Below the pieces are notes generated by a model. That model did no database searches. It was not told the DNA's origin and saw only the letters and a program-made list of their open reading frames with translations. A stretch of 64,000 nt of DNA from the NCBI GenBank assembly GCA_013314735.1, contig JABUFD010000001.1:310001-374000 (forward strand), written 5' to 3'. The position numbers and the translations under genes were made by a program. Shown here in pieces: positions 8,299-17,108 of the stretch. Origin of the DNA: Anaerolineae bacterium. GTDB lineage: Bacteria > Chloroflexota > Anaerolineae > Anaerolineales > Anaerolineaceae. Positions within the stretch are counted from its first letter, which is position 1; every line of letters begins with the position of its first letter.

Positions 8299-9099
8299 TT
8301 AGCGCGCGCCGCAAGCCTGGAGCGATGCCTGCAAATGGCCGCGGGTTTCCGCAGCGATGATGGCACATTGCAGCAATTCCAATTCCTTGGCGCCGATCAC
8401 TTCCAGATCCACCGGACCGGTGTATCCGGCTTCGTGCAGAACACGGACATAACCCACCAGGTCAATATCACCGCGGCCATTGGCCTGCATCGGGGGTAAG
8501 CCGGGGTTCATCTGGCGGCCTTTGCAGTCGCGGATGTGCACGTGCTTTACTTTGGATACAACGGCAGAAATGGCCTCGACCGGGTTTTCATTACCACGCC
8601 AAATGTGGGAAGGGTCCATATCAACACCGAATGCCGGGGACGAAATGGCTTCCATCAATCGGAGTGTGGTTGGGGTGTTATAAATGCTGGCGCGCACGTG
8701 TGCTTTCACACACACAGTAACCCCATACTTCTCACCCAATTTACAGCATTCTCCAATCGCATCGACGGATTTTGCGAATTCTTCCTCGTCATCTGATACA
8801 CCACCGGGTCCAGTATTGATGATCGGGATGCCAATCTCCACCGCGGCGTGCATGGCTTCTTCCATCACGGCCATATCGCGTGAGTTGGGTTGTTCCATCG
8901 CAAGCAATTCGAGATTATACTCTTTGGACAGGCGTTTGATCTCATCGGCAGTATCACGCCATCGGTCAATCACCAGGTGTTCGCTCATCCCGTTGATGGC
9001 GGAAATTTCGATGCCATCGTATCCGGCCATGGCGGTAACCCGGAAGGCGGTTTCTAGATCATAGCCGCCGAATAGTACAGAATTTAAGCCAATTTTCAT
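8299..9099 (-). CDS. Sugar phosphate isomerase/epimerase (xylose isomerase-like TIM barrel)
   Basis: A 266-residue AP-endonuclease-2/xylose-isomerase-type TIM barrel. It has the N-terminal strand MKIGLNSVLFGGYDLE, the phrase GYDGIEISAI, the metal-binding region INTGPGGVSDDEEEFA, the acidic/His pair FGVDMDPSHIWRGNENP, and a late HVHIRDCKGR. These are the usual divalent-metal ligands of keto-sugar epimerases and inosose/hydroxypyruvate isomerases. The exact substrate cannot be read from sequence. Its ATG overlaps the stop of the upstream Gfo/Idh dehydrogenase gene (ATGA), so the proteins are coupled and probably act in turn: oxidation of a sugar carbon followed by isomerisation or epimerisation. 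Confidence 0.88.
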   Translation of the reverse strand: MKIGLNSVLFGGYDLETAFRVTAMAGYDGIEISAINGMSEHLVIDRWRDTADEIKRLSKEYNLELLAMEQPNSRDMAVMEEAMHAAVEIGIPIINTGPGGVSDDEEEFAKSVDAIGECCKLGEKYGVTVCVKAHVRASIYNTPTTLRLMEAISSPAFGVDMDPSHIWRGNENPVEAISAVVSKVKHVHIRDCKGRQMNPGLPPMQANGRGDIDLVGYVRVLHEAGYTGPVDLEVIGAKELELLQCAIIAAETRGHLQASLQACGAR

Positions 9100-10130
9100 T
9101 GTTTGTCCTTTTCTTTCAAATTTAACTCATTCAGATAGACGATGCGTTTTTCCTTGACGGAGGTAATCGCGGCAGCCAGCACTTTCTGCGCTTTTAAGCC
9201 TTCTTCGCCAGAGCCATCAATATCCTCTGGCGCCACGCCAGCCCGTACCTGATCCACAAAGGTGTGGATACGGCAGCGGAAGGTATCTTCAAAATCACCA
9301 TAGCCGCCGAAAACAGGGTTGGTGTAAACCTGCTTGACCATCTCACCAGCCGGATACAGGGTGGCTTCACGCCACATGTCGTCGATCACGAACCGTCCGC
9401 CGGTGCCAGCGACTTCACAGCGTTCCATGGGGTGCCCGCGTTCGATTTCGTAGCTGCCGGTCAGAGAACCCACCACGCCGTTTTTGAACTGCATATTGAA
9501 CTGGGCTGTGGTCCAGATGGTGCGCAGCGGGGAATGGGTTGCGAAACATTGCACGGCTTCCACATCACCGCAGAAATGCTGCATGATATTTACTGTGTGT
9601 GGGTGAAGGGCCTTGATCTGGAACCAGGGGGAACTTTCCCGCGGGTTCATGATCCACATCGACATGTTGATGAACAACAGGTGGCCCAGCCTGCCTTCGT
9701 CGAGCCATTGTTTCGCCAGGCGGGCTGCCGGGGTAAAGCGATGATTCAGGTCAATCCCAAAGCAACGCTTTTTTTCACGCGCTTTGGCCACCATTTCCTC
9801 TGCCTGCCAGATCTCATTCGAGATTGGTTTTTCACAAAGCACATGGCAGCCGCTTTCCAGCGCCTGCATGGTGGGTTGGTAATGATCGGAACCATATTCA
9901 ACACCGCCTGTCGCCACAGAAACCAGATCAGGACCAAGGGTGTCTAGCATTTTTTGTGCGTCATAAAACGCTGGAGCGCCGTAAGCCGCCGAAGCGGCGT
10001 CTGCGCGATCGTGGTCGATATCGCAGACGCCAACCAATTCGACATCTGGATGCTGTAGGTATAGACGAGTGTGCCGGTTACCGATTGGCCCCAGGCCGAT
10101 CACGGCAACGCGGGTTTTTTGATCACTCAT
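9096..10130 (-). CDS. Gfo/Idh/MocA family oxidoreductase (first of a pair)
   Basis: NAD(P)-dependent sugar or cyclitol dehydrogenase of 344 residues. The Rossmann start RVAVIGLGPIGNRHTRLY gives the GxGxxG dinucleotide loop. The family motif HVLCEKPISNEIWQAEEM (Lys of EKP) is near residues 93-110. The active-site strip continues through DLNHRFTPAARLAK. The C-terminal half is the mixed beta-sheet substrate domain. The ribosome site AAAGGA precedes the ATG. Paralogous to the gene immediately upstream, with which it shares order and motifs, suggesting two successive or alternative oxidations of related substrates. It lies between that paralogue and the isomerase. Confidence 0.9.
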   Translation of the reverse strand: MSDQKTRVAVIGLGPIGNRHTRLYLQHPDVELVGVCDIDHDRADAASAAYGAPAFYDAQKMLDTLGPDLVSVATGGVEYGSDHYQPTMQALESGCHVLCEKPISNEIWQAEEMVAKAREKKRCFGIDLNHRFTPAARLAKQWLDEGRLGHLLFINMSMWIMNPRESSPWFQIKALHPHTVNIMQHFCGDVEAVQCFATHSPLRTIWTTAQFNMQFKNGVVGSLTGSYEIERGHPMERCEVAGTGGRFVIDDMWREATLYPAGEMVKQVYTNPVFGGYGDFEDTFRCRIHTFVDQVRAGVAPEDIDGSGEEGLKAQKVLAAAITSVKEKRIVYLNELNLKEKDKQ

Positions 10131-10156
10131 GCTGTTTGCATCCTTTCAAAGAGTAC

Positions 10157-11155
10157 TTATTTTACGGTAACGATCTTGCCGGTTTCCCAGGATTCAATCG
10201 CTGCCTCAATCACACGCTGCACCTTCAGACCGTCGTAACCGCTGCCATCAATTTCCTCCGGCGCTGCGCCAGCCAGGTTCTGTTCCACCCAGCGGCCGAT
10301 ACGGGCATCGAAGGTTTCATTGAAGTGCATCATACCGCCGACAAAATCGAAGGTTTCGGTTTCCATTGAGAAACGGGGATAGTATGTCAGGTGCTGGCAG
10401 GCTTCCTGCAAGACGAAGCGTCCTTTGGACCCCACCACTTCGAGTTGTTCCAGGCCATAACTGCCGCCGGCATCATAGCTGCCAACCAGGTGGCCGATAA
10501 TCCCATTCTTGAACATCACGTTGACCTGGGCATTGGACCAGATTTTGCGGCCTTCGCCTTTTTTGAGGAAGGTCTGCACTTTTTCAATCTCACCACCGAA
10601 GTACTGCATCACATCAAATGAGTGTGGGTGCAGGGCGCGCATATGGAACCAGGGGGAACTTTCATTGGGATTATTGATCCACATGCGCATCATGATCATG
10701 TTCAATTCACCGAGGCGGCCTTCTTGCACCCAGCCTTTGGCTTTCAATGCCGCAGGGGTAAAGCGGTGGTTGAGGTCAATCGCGTAGCGCAGGCCCTTTT
10801 TCCTGGCGGTTGCTACCATTTCTTCAGCTTCTTCGGTGTTGTTCGAGATCGGTTTTTCGCCCAGGGTAGGGATACCGGCTTCGAGCAGTTCCATCGTGGC
10901 CTGGTAATGGTCGCCGCCGTTTTCTACACCGGCTGTGGTCATGCTGGCTGCGTCAATTTCGATACCGCTGTTGACCATCTCCTGGATGGAATAAAAGGCC
11001 TTTGCGCCATAAGCCGCTGCGGCTTTATCAGCTTTTTCCTTGATGATGTCACACACGGCGACGATTTCACAATCATCCCGCTTCGTATACACCTGGGCGT
11101 GGCGGTTGCCGATGTTGCCCATTCCGACAATTGCGACTCGTAATTTCTTTGTCAT
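10157..11155 (-). CDS. Gfo/Idh/MocA family oxidoreductase (second of a pair)
   Basis: A 332-residue relative of the following gene. Rossmann motif RVAIVGMGNIGNRHAQVY, catalytic strip IPTLGEKPISNNTEEAEEM and DLNHRFTPAALKAKGW are all present. The substrate domain contains WFHMRALHPHSFDVMQYFGG, very close to the corresponding WFQIKALHPHTVNIMQHFCG of its partner. Such pairs usually handle the oxidation and later reduction of one sugar at different steps, or two stereoisomers; which applies here is unknown. GGAGTAAGCAA before the ATG is a good ribosome site, and the sulfatase-like gene ends 18 bases upstream. Confidence 0.9.
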   Translation of the reverse strand: MTKKLRVAIVGMGNIGNRHAQVYTKRDDCEIVAVCDIIKEKADKAAAAYGAKAFYSIQEMVNSGIEIDAASMTTAGVENGGDHYQATMELLEAGIPTLGEKPISNNTEEAEEMVATARKKGLRYAIDLNHRFTPAALKAKGWVQEGRLGELNMIMMRMWINNPNESSPWFHMRALHPHSFDVMQYFGGEIEKVQTFLKKGEGRKIWSNAQVNVMFKNGIIGHLVGSYDAGGSYGLEQLEVVGSKGRFVLQEACQHLTYYPRFSMETETFDFVGGMMHFNETFDARIGRWVEQNLAGAAPEEIDGSGYDGLKVQRVIEAAIESWETGKIVTVK

Positions 11156-11173
11156 TTGCTTACTCCTTATTCC

Positions 11174-12562
11174 TTATGATTTGCGTGATTGTGCCTGCAA
11201 ACGGGTTGCAGTGCCGACATCTCCAATATGGAGTGTATCGTATGCCTGTTGTGAGGTCTTGAATGAACCAACTCCCTTATGACCATGCCAGTCACCCTGG
11301 TGGTGGATCGGGTTCGGAAGGCCAGTTTCTTTTTCGCGTTTGGCAATCCAGGCATCCATGCGGGCACGCAGTGCTTCCACAACGTCTGGCCGTTCCTCTG
11401 CCAGGTTGACCAATTCGTCCGGGTCCTGGATCAGGTTGTACAATTCCACTTCCGGCTTGAAATGGAAGTCTGGTTCGAGAGCGACAATTAATTTCCATTC
11501 CGGGGTGCGCCAACCGTGTTTGCGCATCCAGGTGCATTCGGTGATGTAAAATTCCGGGGCGTGCGACGCCACTTCACCATACATCATCGGTACCAGGCTC
11601 TTGCCGTCAAATTTAATATCGCTGTTGATCTCTGCCAGTTCCAGAACGGTGGGAACGAGGTCGGGATGTGTGCTGTAGCCGTCAATGACTGCGCCGGCAG
11701 GCACCTTGCTGGGGTAGCGAATGATCAGCGGTACATGCAATGTGACATCATACAGGCCATGATGATCGAAATAGCAGTCATGATCGTAGAGGGTTTCACC
11801 ATGGTCTGCGTTCAGGATCACAATCGTATCGTCCAGGACACCACGGTCTTCCAGCACTTTCAGCAGTTTGGCGATCGAGGCATCCATGTAGGCAATCGCA
11901 CCGTCATATTGGGCGATCACATAATCCTTGTCGGTGATTCCTGGCGGCATCCAGGTGGCGAAATAATCGCAGAACGGCTTGAATGCCATTACCGGATCCA
12001 TGCTGCGGTTATCCGGGTCGCAGGGATCGCCATGGTAGAACATGCCGTCATAGGGGGCTGGCGGAAGATAGGGCGAGTGCGGATCCATATGGCGCAGGAA
12101 GAGGAAGAACGGTTCATCATTATCGATCAAGCGGTCCAATTCCGGGATGGTGACATCATTAAGGTTTCCCGATTTAAGAGAAGGACGTTGTTCCCAGTTG
12201 CCCCAGGCAGTGTAATCGATGTAATTCTTAAAGCCGCGTGCTGCCGGATTCCCGGTGAAACCCACGCATGTGGTTTCATAACCATTGGCGCCGAGGATTT
12301 CTGCCAGGGTGCTGACTTCGGGGCGCAACGGACCCTGGTGGCGCAGGGCGATCATCTGGGTTGAGATCACATCCATTCCCGTCAACATACAGCCATAACC
12401 GCTGGTTGTCGGCACATTGGGGCAATAGTTCTTCAGGAACAGGGTTCCCTCTTCCGAGAACAGGTCAATGTGCGGGGTGGTCAGGCGGTCGTATCCGTAA
12501 CAGCTCATGTGGTCGGCCAACAACGAATCGACGCCGATCAGCAAAATATTAGGTTTCTTCAT
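11174..12562 (-). CDS. Sulfatase-like hydrolase with Thr at the nucleophile position
   Basis: A 462-residue alkaline-phosphatase-superfamily hydrolase. It opens with PNILLIGVDSLLADHMSCYGYDRL and has the late metal pair in LNADHGETLYDHDCYFDHHG. Where formylglycine sulfatases have C/S-x-P-S-R, this one reads NVPTTSGYGCMLTG, so a Thr occupies the nucleophile site and the Arg is missing. Known superfamily members with Thr at this site act as phosphodi- or monoesterases, phosphonate ester hydrolases or phosphotransferases without formylglycine maturation, so true sulfatase activity is doubtful. The start overlaps the stop of the DeoR-type regulator gene by four bases, tying it to the sugar operon. 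Confidence 0.85.
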   Translation of the reverse strand: MKKPNILLIGVDSLLADHMSCYGYDRLTTPHIDLFSEEGTLFLKNYCPNVPTTSGYGCMLTGMDVISTQMIALRHQGPLRPEVSTLAEILGANGYETTCVGFTGNPAARGFKNYIDYTAWGNWEQRPSLKSGNLNDVTIPELDRLIDNDEPFFLFLRHMDPHSPYLPPAPYDGMFYHGDPCDPDNRSMDPVMAFKPFCDYFATWMPPGITDKDYVIAQYDGAIAYMDASIAKLLKVLEDRGVLDDTIVILNADHGETLYDHDCYFDHHGLYDVTLHVPLIIRYPSKVPAGAVIDGYSTHPDLVPTVLELAEINSDIKFDGKSLVPMMYGEVASHAPEFYITECTWMRKHGWRTPEWKLIVALEPDFHFKPEVELYNLIQDPDELVNLAEERPDVVEALRARMDAWIAKREKETGLPNPIHHQGDWHGHKGVGSFKTSQQAYDTLHIGDVGTATRLQAQSRKS

Positions 12563-14283
12563 GGTAACTCCAATTTCCTTTCAGGTTGAATAGATTGATT
12601 GATATCTTGCGATTCGAACGGATAAAATTGCTCGATATTTTCGCGGTTAATGAAGATGTGGTTCAAATGGATCGCAGGGGGTACACTTTCTCCTTTCAGG
12701 ATTTTTTCTGCCAATTGGTGTAATTCGTGGCCATACTTTTCAGGCCACCATGCCGTGGAACCAATGACTCTTGATCGCATAGAGCGAATTTCAGTGCGAA
12801 TGTTTTCGTCGCACCCCTGTCCGACGATTGCCACATGGTCTTCCCGGTCGAGTTCGCGAGCCGCCTGAATTGCGCCGAATGCGGCATCATCATTGTGGGA
12901 TAATATGGCAACGTGGTTCAGATGTGGGTGTGATGCCAACCAAGCCTTGACATTTTTCAGTGCAATATCAGGCTGGTTGCACCCATCCAGATGGTGAACG
13001 GATTCTTCAGGGATGGAAAGATGCTTTCGTAAACCTTCCAATTGCCCATACAAACGAGCGGCGACTACCTCGCCTGTTCTCTTGTCTTCCAATAACAGTA
13101 CGGCATCAACCTGGTTGTGCCAGTTGTTGTTGGTCCATTGCCCCAGGGCTTCCCCGGCCAGGCGGCCGGCATTGTAATTGTCACCGCCGAAAAAAGTCGC
13201 GCCAACCATGGGGACATCCACCGCGATGACAGGAATGCCAGCAGCACGAAGCTTGTTCATGATCACCCCGCCCAGGTGTTCAAATAGTTGAAACTCGATC
13301 ACCAGGTCAACGTTGGCGGCAATCATGTCATCCACATTCGCCATGGCCTGGTTGATGTCCATGCGGTTGTCAAGCACCACCAGATGGGTTCCTGCAGCGG
13401 CTGCTGCTTGTTCGAGAGAAAGCCGCACCTGGCGACAAAAGGGCAGTGAATCGCTGAGATTGGCAAATCCGATCTTCCATTCATGCACCGGGTGGCAAGC
13501 CGGAAATTCGTTATAGACACCATCCCGGCAGGTGATCAACATGGTTCCTTGCCGGGTAATTTCGTCAATCAGGCGGTTCTCCACGTGGGCATCTGTTAGC
13601 AGGATATCCACACCGCGGATGCCAGGAATGGAAACCACTGCATTGGTATTGAACCGATCCTGTTCCACCACCGCAATGACCCTGGTTGCCTGGCTGATGT
13701 AACCGGCCTTGGCCTGGGCGGTTTCGTATTCATTCTGGGTCATGCCATTGAGGCTGGTGTAACCGTCCGGACTTATCACTGCGGTTTGGATATGCATGGT
13801 ACTCAACATGTCACATCCCAGGTTGCCGAGAACACGCCGTCCATTGGTTGAAACGCGGCCGCCGACCAGGAATACCTGATGCTGTTCATTATGCGCCAGC
13901 GCAGAGGCGATGTGAATGCCATTGGTGAACACTTTCAGGTGCTGGCGCTGGTCCAGCAGGGGTACAAGATAACTGGCGGTGCCGCAATCATCCAGGAAGA
14001 TGGGTTCGCCATCACGGATTTGTTCCAAAACCCATTCCGCCATGAATTGATGGGCTGGACGGGTGGAATCACTGATACTTGCATATTGGCGTTTGGCCAA
14101 ATATTCGGTGCGGATGTTCACTCCGCCGTGGGTGCGTTCCACCACGCCTTCCCGTTCCAATTTGCGGAGGTCATTGCGGATGGTTGCGCCGGTAACACGC
14201 AGCCTCTCGGCCAATGTATTCACCCGAAGCGTACCTGCTTCAGTCAGCATGGTGATCAATTGTTGCTGGCGTTGGTTATACAT
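12559..14283 (-). CDS. DeoR-type repressor fused to a periplasmic-binding-protein-like sugar sensor
   Basis: This protein joins two normally separate units. Residues 1-60 are a DeoR winged helix (QRQQQLITMLTEAGTLRV, then TGATIRNDLRKLEREGVV). Residues about 75-250 are a DeoR C-terminal sugar-phosphate domain (FLDDCGTASYLVPLL, VFLVGGRVS). Residues about 275-560 resemble the type-1 periplasmic binding fold of ribose-type proteins (KIGFANLSDSLPFCRQVRL, VDLVIEFQ, AILSHNDDAAFGAIQAA). There is no signal peptide, so both sensor domains face the cytoplasm. It is first in the operon and overlaps the next gene by four bases. I chose the ATG at the usual DeoR beginning (MYNQRQQQ); upstream in-frame ATG and TTG codons at 14292 and 14331 remain possible because none has a clear ribosome site. 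Confidence 0.88.
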   Translation of the reverse strand: MYNQRQQQLITMLTEAGTLRVNTLAERLRVTGATIRNDLRKLEREGVVERTHGGVNIRTEYLAKRQYASISDSTRPAHQFMAEWVLEQIRDGEPIFLDDCGTASYLVPLLDQRQHLKVFTNGIHIASALAHNEQHQVFLVGGRVSTNGRRVLGNLGCDMLSTMHIQTAVISPDGYTSLNGMTQNEYETAQAKAGYISQATRVIAVVEQDRFNTNAVVSIPGIRGVDILLTDAHVENRLIDEITRQGTMLITCRDGVYNEFPACHPVHEWKIGFANLSDSLPFCRQVRLSLEQAAAAAGTHLVVLDNRMDINQAMANVDDMIAANVDLVIEFQLFEHLGGVIMNKLRAAGIPVIAVDVPMVGATFFGGDNYNAGRLAGEALGQWTNNNWHNQVDAVLLLEDKRTGEVVAARLYGQLEGLRKHLSIPEESVHHLDGCNQPDIALKNVKAWLASHPHLNHVAILSHNDDAAFGAIQAARELDREDHVAIVGQGCDENIRTEIRSMRSRVIGSTAWWPEKYGHELHQLAEKILKGESVPPAIHLNHIFINRENIEQFYPFESQDINQSIQPERKLELP

Positions 14284-14533
14284 TCGATACATCGCTTTTT
14301 GTGAATACCAGGTGATTGCCTGCAATTCCAAGGGGGAACACAGTTAAAATTTTAACATAACGGTGTTGGTGCCTCAAGCAGCCCTGTTAAGTTGCACTCA
14401 AATGAAAAAATGTAAAAAAAATTTCGTTTTGTTCCATAACAAAGGTCTTGCTGACATTGCATGCCATCCGTATAGGGAGAGCGGTGGGTGTATAATTCGG
14501 AGGTATCCGGAGAGCCATTGAGGAAAACAACAC
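14284..14533. promoter_or_regulatory. Divergent promoter region, DeoR-fusion operon and sulfotransferase-like gene
   Basis: About 250 bases between two divergent starts, with an A/T-rich core (14400-14430). A TATAAT at 14491-14496, preceded by GGGTG, could be the -10 of the plus-strand gene, but no matching -35 is seen. A short inverted repeat TTTGTT-CCAT-AACAAA (14428-14443) is a possible operator for the DeoR-type protein. Confidence 0.4.
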
Positions 14534-15556
14534 ATGTCAACCAGGCACATTCATCTTCACATTGGAACCCATAAAACAGCGAGTACCACCATTCAGGCGG
14601 GTTGTGTCCGTAACAAGGCTGTATTGGAAGCGGCCGGTTATCTGTACCCGGTAACGGGGATGTATATTTATGGACAACATAACATCGCCTGGGAAATGGC
14701 TCAGGGTCATCCCCAGCCCTGGAATCATGTTTCTAGCTGGGTGGCTTATCGTGAGAATGGTGGCAATCACTTGGATCTGATCAAGGAAATCGATCTCTCC
14801 GGGATTCAGAATATTATTCTCAGTTCAGAAGATTTCGACGGCTTGCACACTTCACGTATCCGACGACTCAGAGAGCAGTTGTCCGGGTTTGACGTGGATG
14901 TCGTTGTGTATTTGCGTGAACAATTATCCCTGTGGCAATCAGCGTGGGCGCAATTTATCAAATCAGGATATGTGACTGCCAGTTTTCAGGATTGGGCAAC
15001 AATGATGCTGGACGCGCCATCCCACGTGCAGCGGTATTTTGGTCGTTATGACCTGTTTCTGCAGCCCTGGGCTGAAGTGTTTGGGCAGGCACATGTCCAT
15101 GTCCGCCGGTATGGTGTTGATGCCTACGGTGGGACGATCTTTGCCGATTTCTTGAATACGTGCGGTATCACCGACCATTCTGGTTTTTTCACGCCAGGGA
15201 ATGAAAATATCAGCCCGGGTTACCCGGTGTTGGAACTCAGCCGAGTGATGGGCAGCCGCTTTGCCGATCCTAATGTGCGCAACCGGATTTGTTCACTGGT
15301 GCAGGAATATGCGCAAGCCAATGGGTGGGGTAAAGGCAGGTTCCAACTGGCGGATGCAGACCTTGCCCGCCGGGTTCGCCAATTTTTTCAGCCCTCCAAC
15401 ACCCAAACTTCTCATACTTACCTCGGGTTGGATGAACTGTTCCCATTGCCTGCTGATGACCATACCGGGGTGGCCTTTTCTTTGGATGTCCTCGATCCGA
15501 CTGTGTTGGCCGGGCTGGAGGATTATCTGGACAAAAACCTGCCGAAGGTTTCTTAA
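14534..15556 (+). CDS. Sulfotransferase-like P-loop protein
   Basis: 340 residues beginning HIHLHIGTHKTASTTIQ, the phosphosulfate (PAPS) loop of sulfotransferase-fold proteins, in which the Lys and Thr contact the 5'-phosphosulfate. A later IILSSEDFDGL and VVVYLREQLSLWQSAW match the second strand and 3'-phosphate-binding helix (Arg in YLREQ). No membrane segment is evident. The family transfers sulfate to carbohydrates, but members with other or unknown roles are common. It stands alone between the sugar operon and the hydrogenase genes, with GAGG in front of the ATG and a terminator behind. A role in sulfating cell-surface glycan is inference. Confidence 0.78.
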   Translation: MSTRHIHLHIGTHKTASTTIQAGCVRNKAVLEAAGYLYPVTGMYIYGQHNIAWEMAQGHPQPWNHVSSWVAYRENGGNHLDLIKEIDLSGIQNIILSSEDFDGLHTSRIRRLREQLSGFDVDVVVYLREQLSLWQSAWAQFIKSGYVTASFQDWATMMLDAPSHVQRYFGRYDLFLQPWAEVFGQAHVHVRRYGVDAYGGTIFADFLNTCGITDHSGFFTPGNENISPGYPVLELSRVMGSRFADPNVRNRICSLVQEYAQANGWGKGRFQLADADLARRVRQFFQPSNTQTSHTYLGLDELFPLPADDHTGVAFSLDVLDPTVLAGLEDYLDKNLPKVS

Positions 15557-15564
15557 TCAAAGCG

Positions 15565-15597
15565 AAAAGAAGTGCCTGCTGTAGGAGCACTTCTTTT
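15565..15597 (+). terminator. Rho-independent terminator after sulfotransferase-like gene
   Basis: Perfect 11-base stem AAAAGAAGTGC with GCACTTCTTTT. It is symmetrical enough to stop the converging hydrogenase transcript as well. Confidence 0.85.
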
Positions 15598-15642
15598 CTA
15601 TGTTGGAGTCGCGGTACATGACCTGTGACCGCATGACAGGTC

Positions 15643-15667
15643 AAAAAGGGGATTCCTGCCCTCTTTG
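15643..15667 (-). terminator. Likely terminator after hoxH
   Basis: On the minus strand AAAGAGGG pairs with CCCCTTTTT across a short loop, ten bases beyond the hoxH stop, and ends in a T run. A further inverted repeat TGACCTGT/ACAGGTCA (15619-15643) follows directly. Confidence 0.6.
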
Positions 15668-15676
15668 AGCTGCAGA

Positions 15677-17098
15677 TTAACGAGAAATCATATCCAGGCG
15701 CTCGCCATCTGGTGCCAGTAATTCAACCTGGATGGGCATGGTACCCAGTGCATGGGTGGAGCAGGCCAAGCACGGATCAAAAGCCCGCACAACGGCTTCC
15801 ACGCGGTTGAGCATGCCTTCGGTCAACCGCGTACCGTCCACATAAGCTTTGGCGGCCTCGAGGACACCTCGGTTCATGGCAAGGTTATTGTTGCCGGAAG
15901 CGATGATCATATTGATGTGCTCTACCGCCCCATCCCGGTTGACCTTGTAATCATGGAAAAGCGTTCCCCGCGGGGCTTCGGTACAGCCAACACCGTGCAA
16001 TTGGTTGACACCAGCTGATGCGCGTACGTGGGTATCCAGGATCGATATGTCCGAGAGGAGCTCCTCAATTTTTTCGATGCAGTGAAGAATTTCAATCAGG
16101 CGCGCATAATGGTAATAAAAACTGCTGTTGACTGCGCCGGGTTCGAGGGATCGGAAGTCTTCAAAGTAGCGTTCCGCCATTGGGGTACCGGCTTTCCGGG
16201 CAATATTCAACCGTGCCAGCGGACCCACCCGATACATCCCTTCGGGATAGCCCAATGGCCGGTAATAGGGAAACTTGAGAAATGTCCAGGGTTCCACGGC
16301 TTCAGCAATGATCTCAGCATACCGGTCAGGATCGAGACGATCTACCAGGATGTTACCGGCGGCATCCACCACACGGAGATGCCCATCATAATATTCCAAT
16401 TCTCCCTCCCTGCCAATTAACCCCAGGAACAGGCTGTTAAATTGACCCATGTTTTGTGCATATTCCGAAAACTGGGGAAGCTGCCCGCGAAACCAATCGA
16501 GGTACTTGGTCGCAATTCTTTTTACCTCGGGAATTTCTGACAGTATCGCCTCCCGCAGGGAGGGTTCCAGGGGTGCATTCACCCCGCCTGGGATGACCCA
16601 ATTGCTGTGAATCCGTTTGGTGCCCAGGCGTTCAATCACTTGCTGCCCGAATTTGCGCAGTCGAACACCTTCCCTGGCCATTTCGGGATTGGCTGCATGG
16701 ATGCCAAACAGGCTGCGCTGGGCGGGGTCACTGTCCATTCCCAGCAGAAAATCAGGGGCAGAGAGATAGAAAAAGTTCAGGGCATGCGATTGCAGGATTT
16801 GGCCGTAATTCATCAGCTTGCGCAAATTGACCGCAGTTTTTGGAACCCGAACAGCCATAATTCCATCCCCTGCTTTTGAGGAGGCTAACAAGTGACTGAC
16901 CGGGCAGATGCCGCAGGTTCGTGCCGTAATTCCGGGTAATTCGGTGTAAGGGCGTCCCTGCATAAACTTTTCAAAACCGCGCACCTGGGTGACGTGCATG
17001 TGAGCCTGATCCACTTTGCCATCATCGTTCAATGTCAGGGTGATTTTGGCATGTCCCTCAATCCGGGTTACATTCTCGATTGTGATTGTTTTTTCCAT
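15677..17098 (-). CDS. hoxH: NAD-linked [NiFe] hydrogenase large subunit
   Basis: Carries the Ni-Fe centre where H2 is made or split. The 473 residues have the N-terminal ligand motif RTCGICPVSH (about residues 61-70) and the C-terminal motif DPCLACSTH (about 441-449). The latter is followed by 24 more residues that a HoxW-type endopeptidase normally removes after the His. The maturation protease and hyp genes are not in the window. It is the last gene of hoxEFUYH, ten bases after hoxY, and its sequence is of group 3d (bidirectional, cytoplasmic) type. With a fermentative AdhE upstream it probably reoxidises NADH by making H2, though the enzyme can run either way. Confidence 0.95.
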   Translation of the reverse strand: MEKTITIENVTRIEGHAKITLTLNDDGKVDQAHMHVTQVRGFEKFMQGRPYTELPGITARTCGICPVSHLLASSKAGDGIMAVRVPKTAVNLRKLMNYGQILQSHALNFFYLSAPDFLLGMDSDPAQRSLFGIHAANPEMAREGVRLRKFGQQVIERLGTKRIHSNWVIPGGVNAPLEPSLREAILSEIPEVKRIATKYLDWFRGQLPQFSEYAQNMGQFNSLFLGLIGREGELEYYDGHLRVVDAAGNILVDRLDPDRYAEIIAEAVEPWTFLKFPYYRPLGYPEGMYRVGPLARLNIARKAGTPMAERYFEDFRSLEPGAVNSSFYYHYARLIEILHCIEKIEELLSDISILDTHVRASAGVNQLHGVGCTEAPRGTLFHDYKVNRDGAVEHINMIIASGNNNLAMNRGVLEAAKAYVDGTRLTEGMLNRVEAVVRAFDPCLACSTHALGTMPIQVELLAPDGERLDMISR

Positions 17099-17108
17099 GG
17101 GTCACCTC

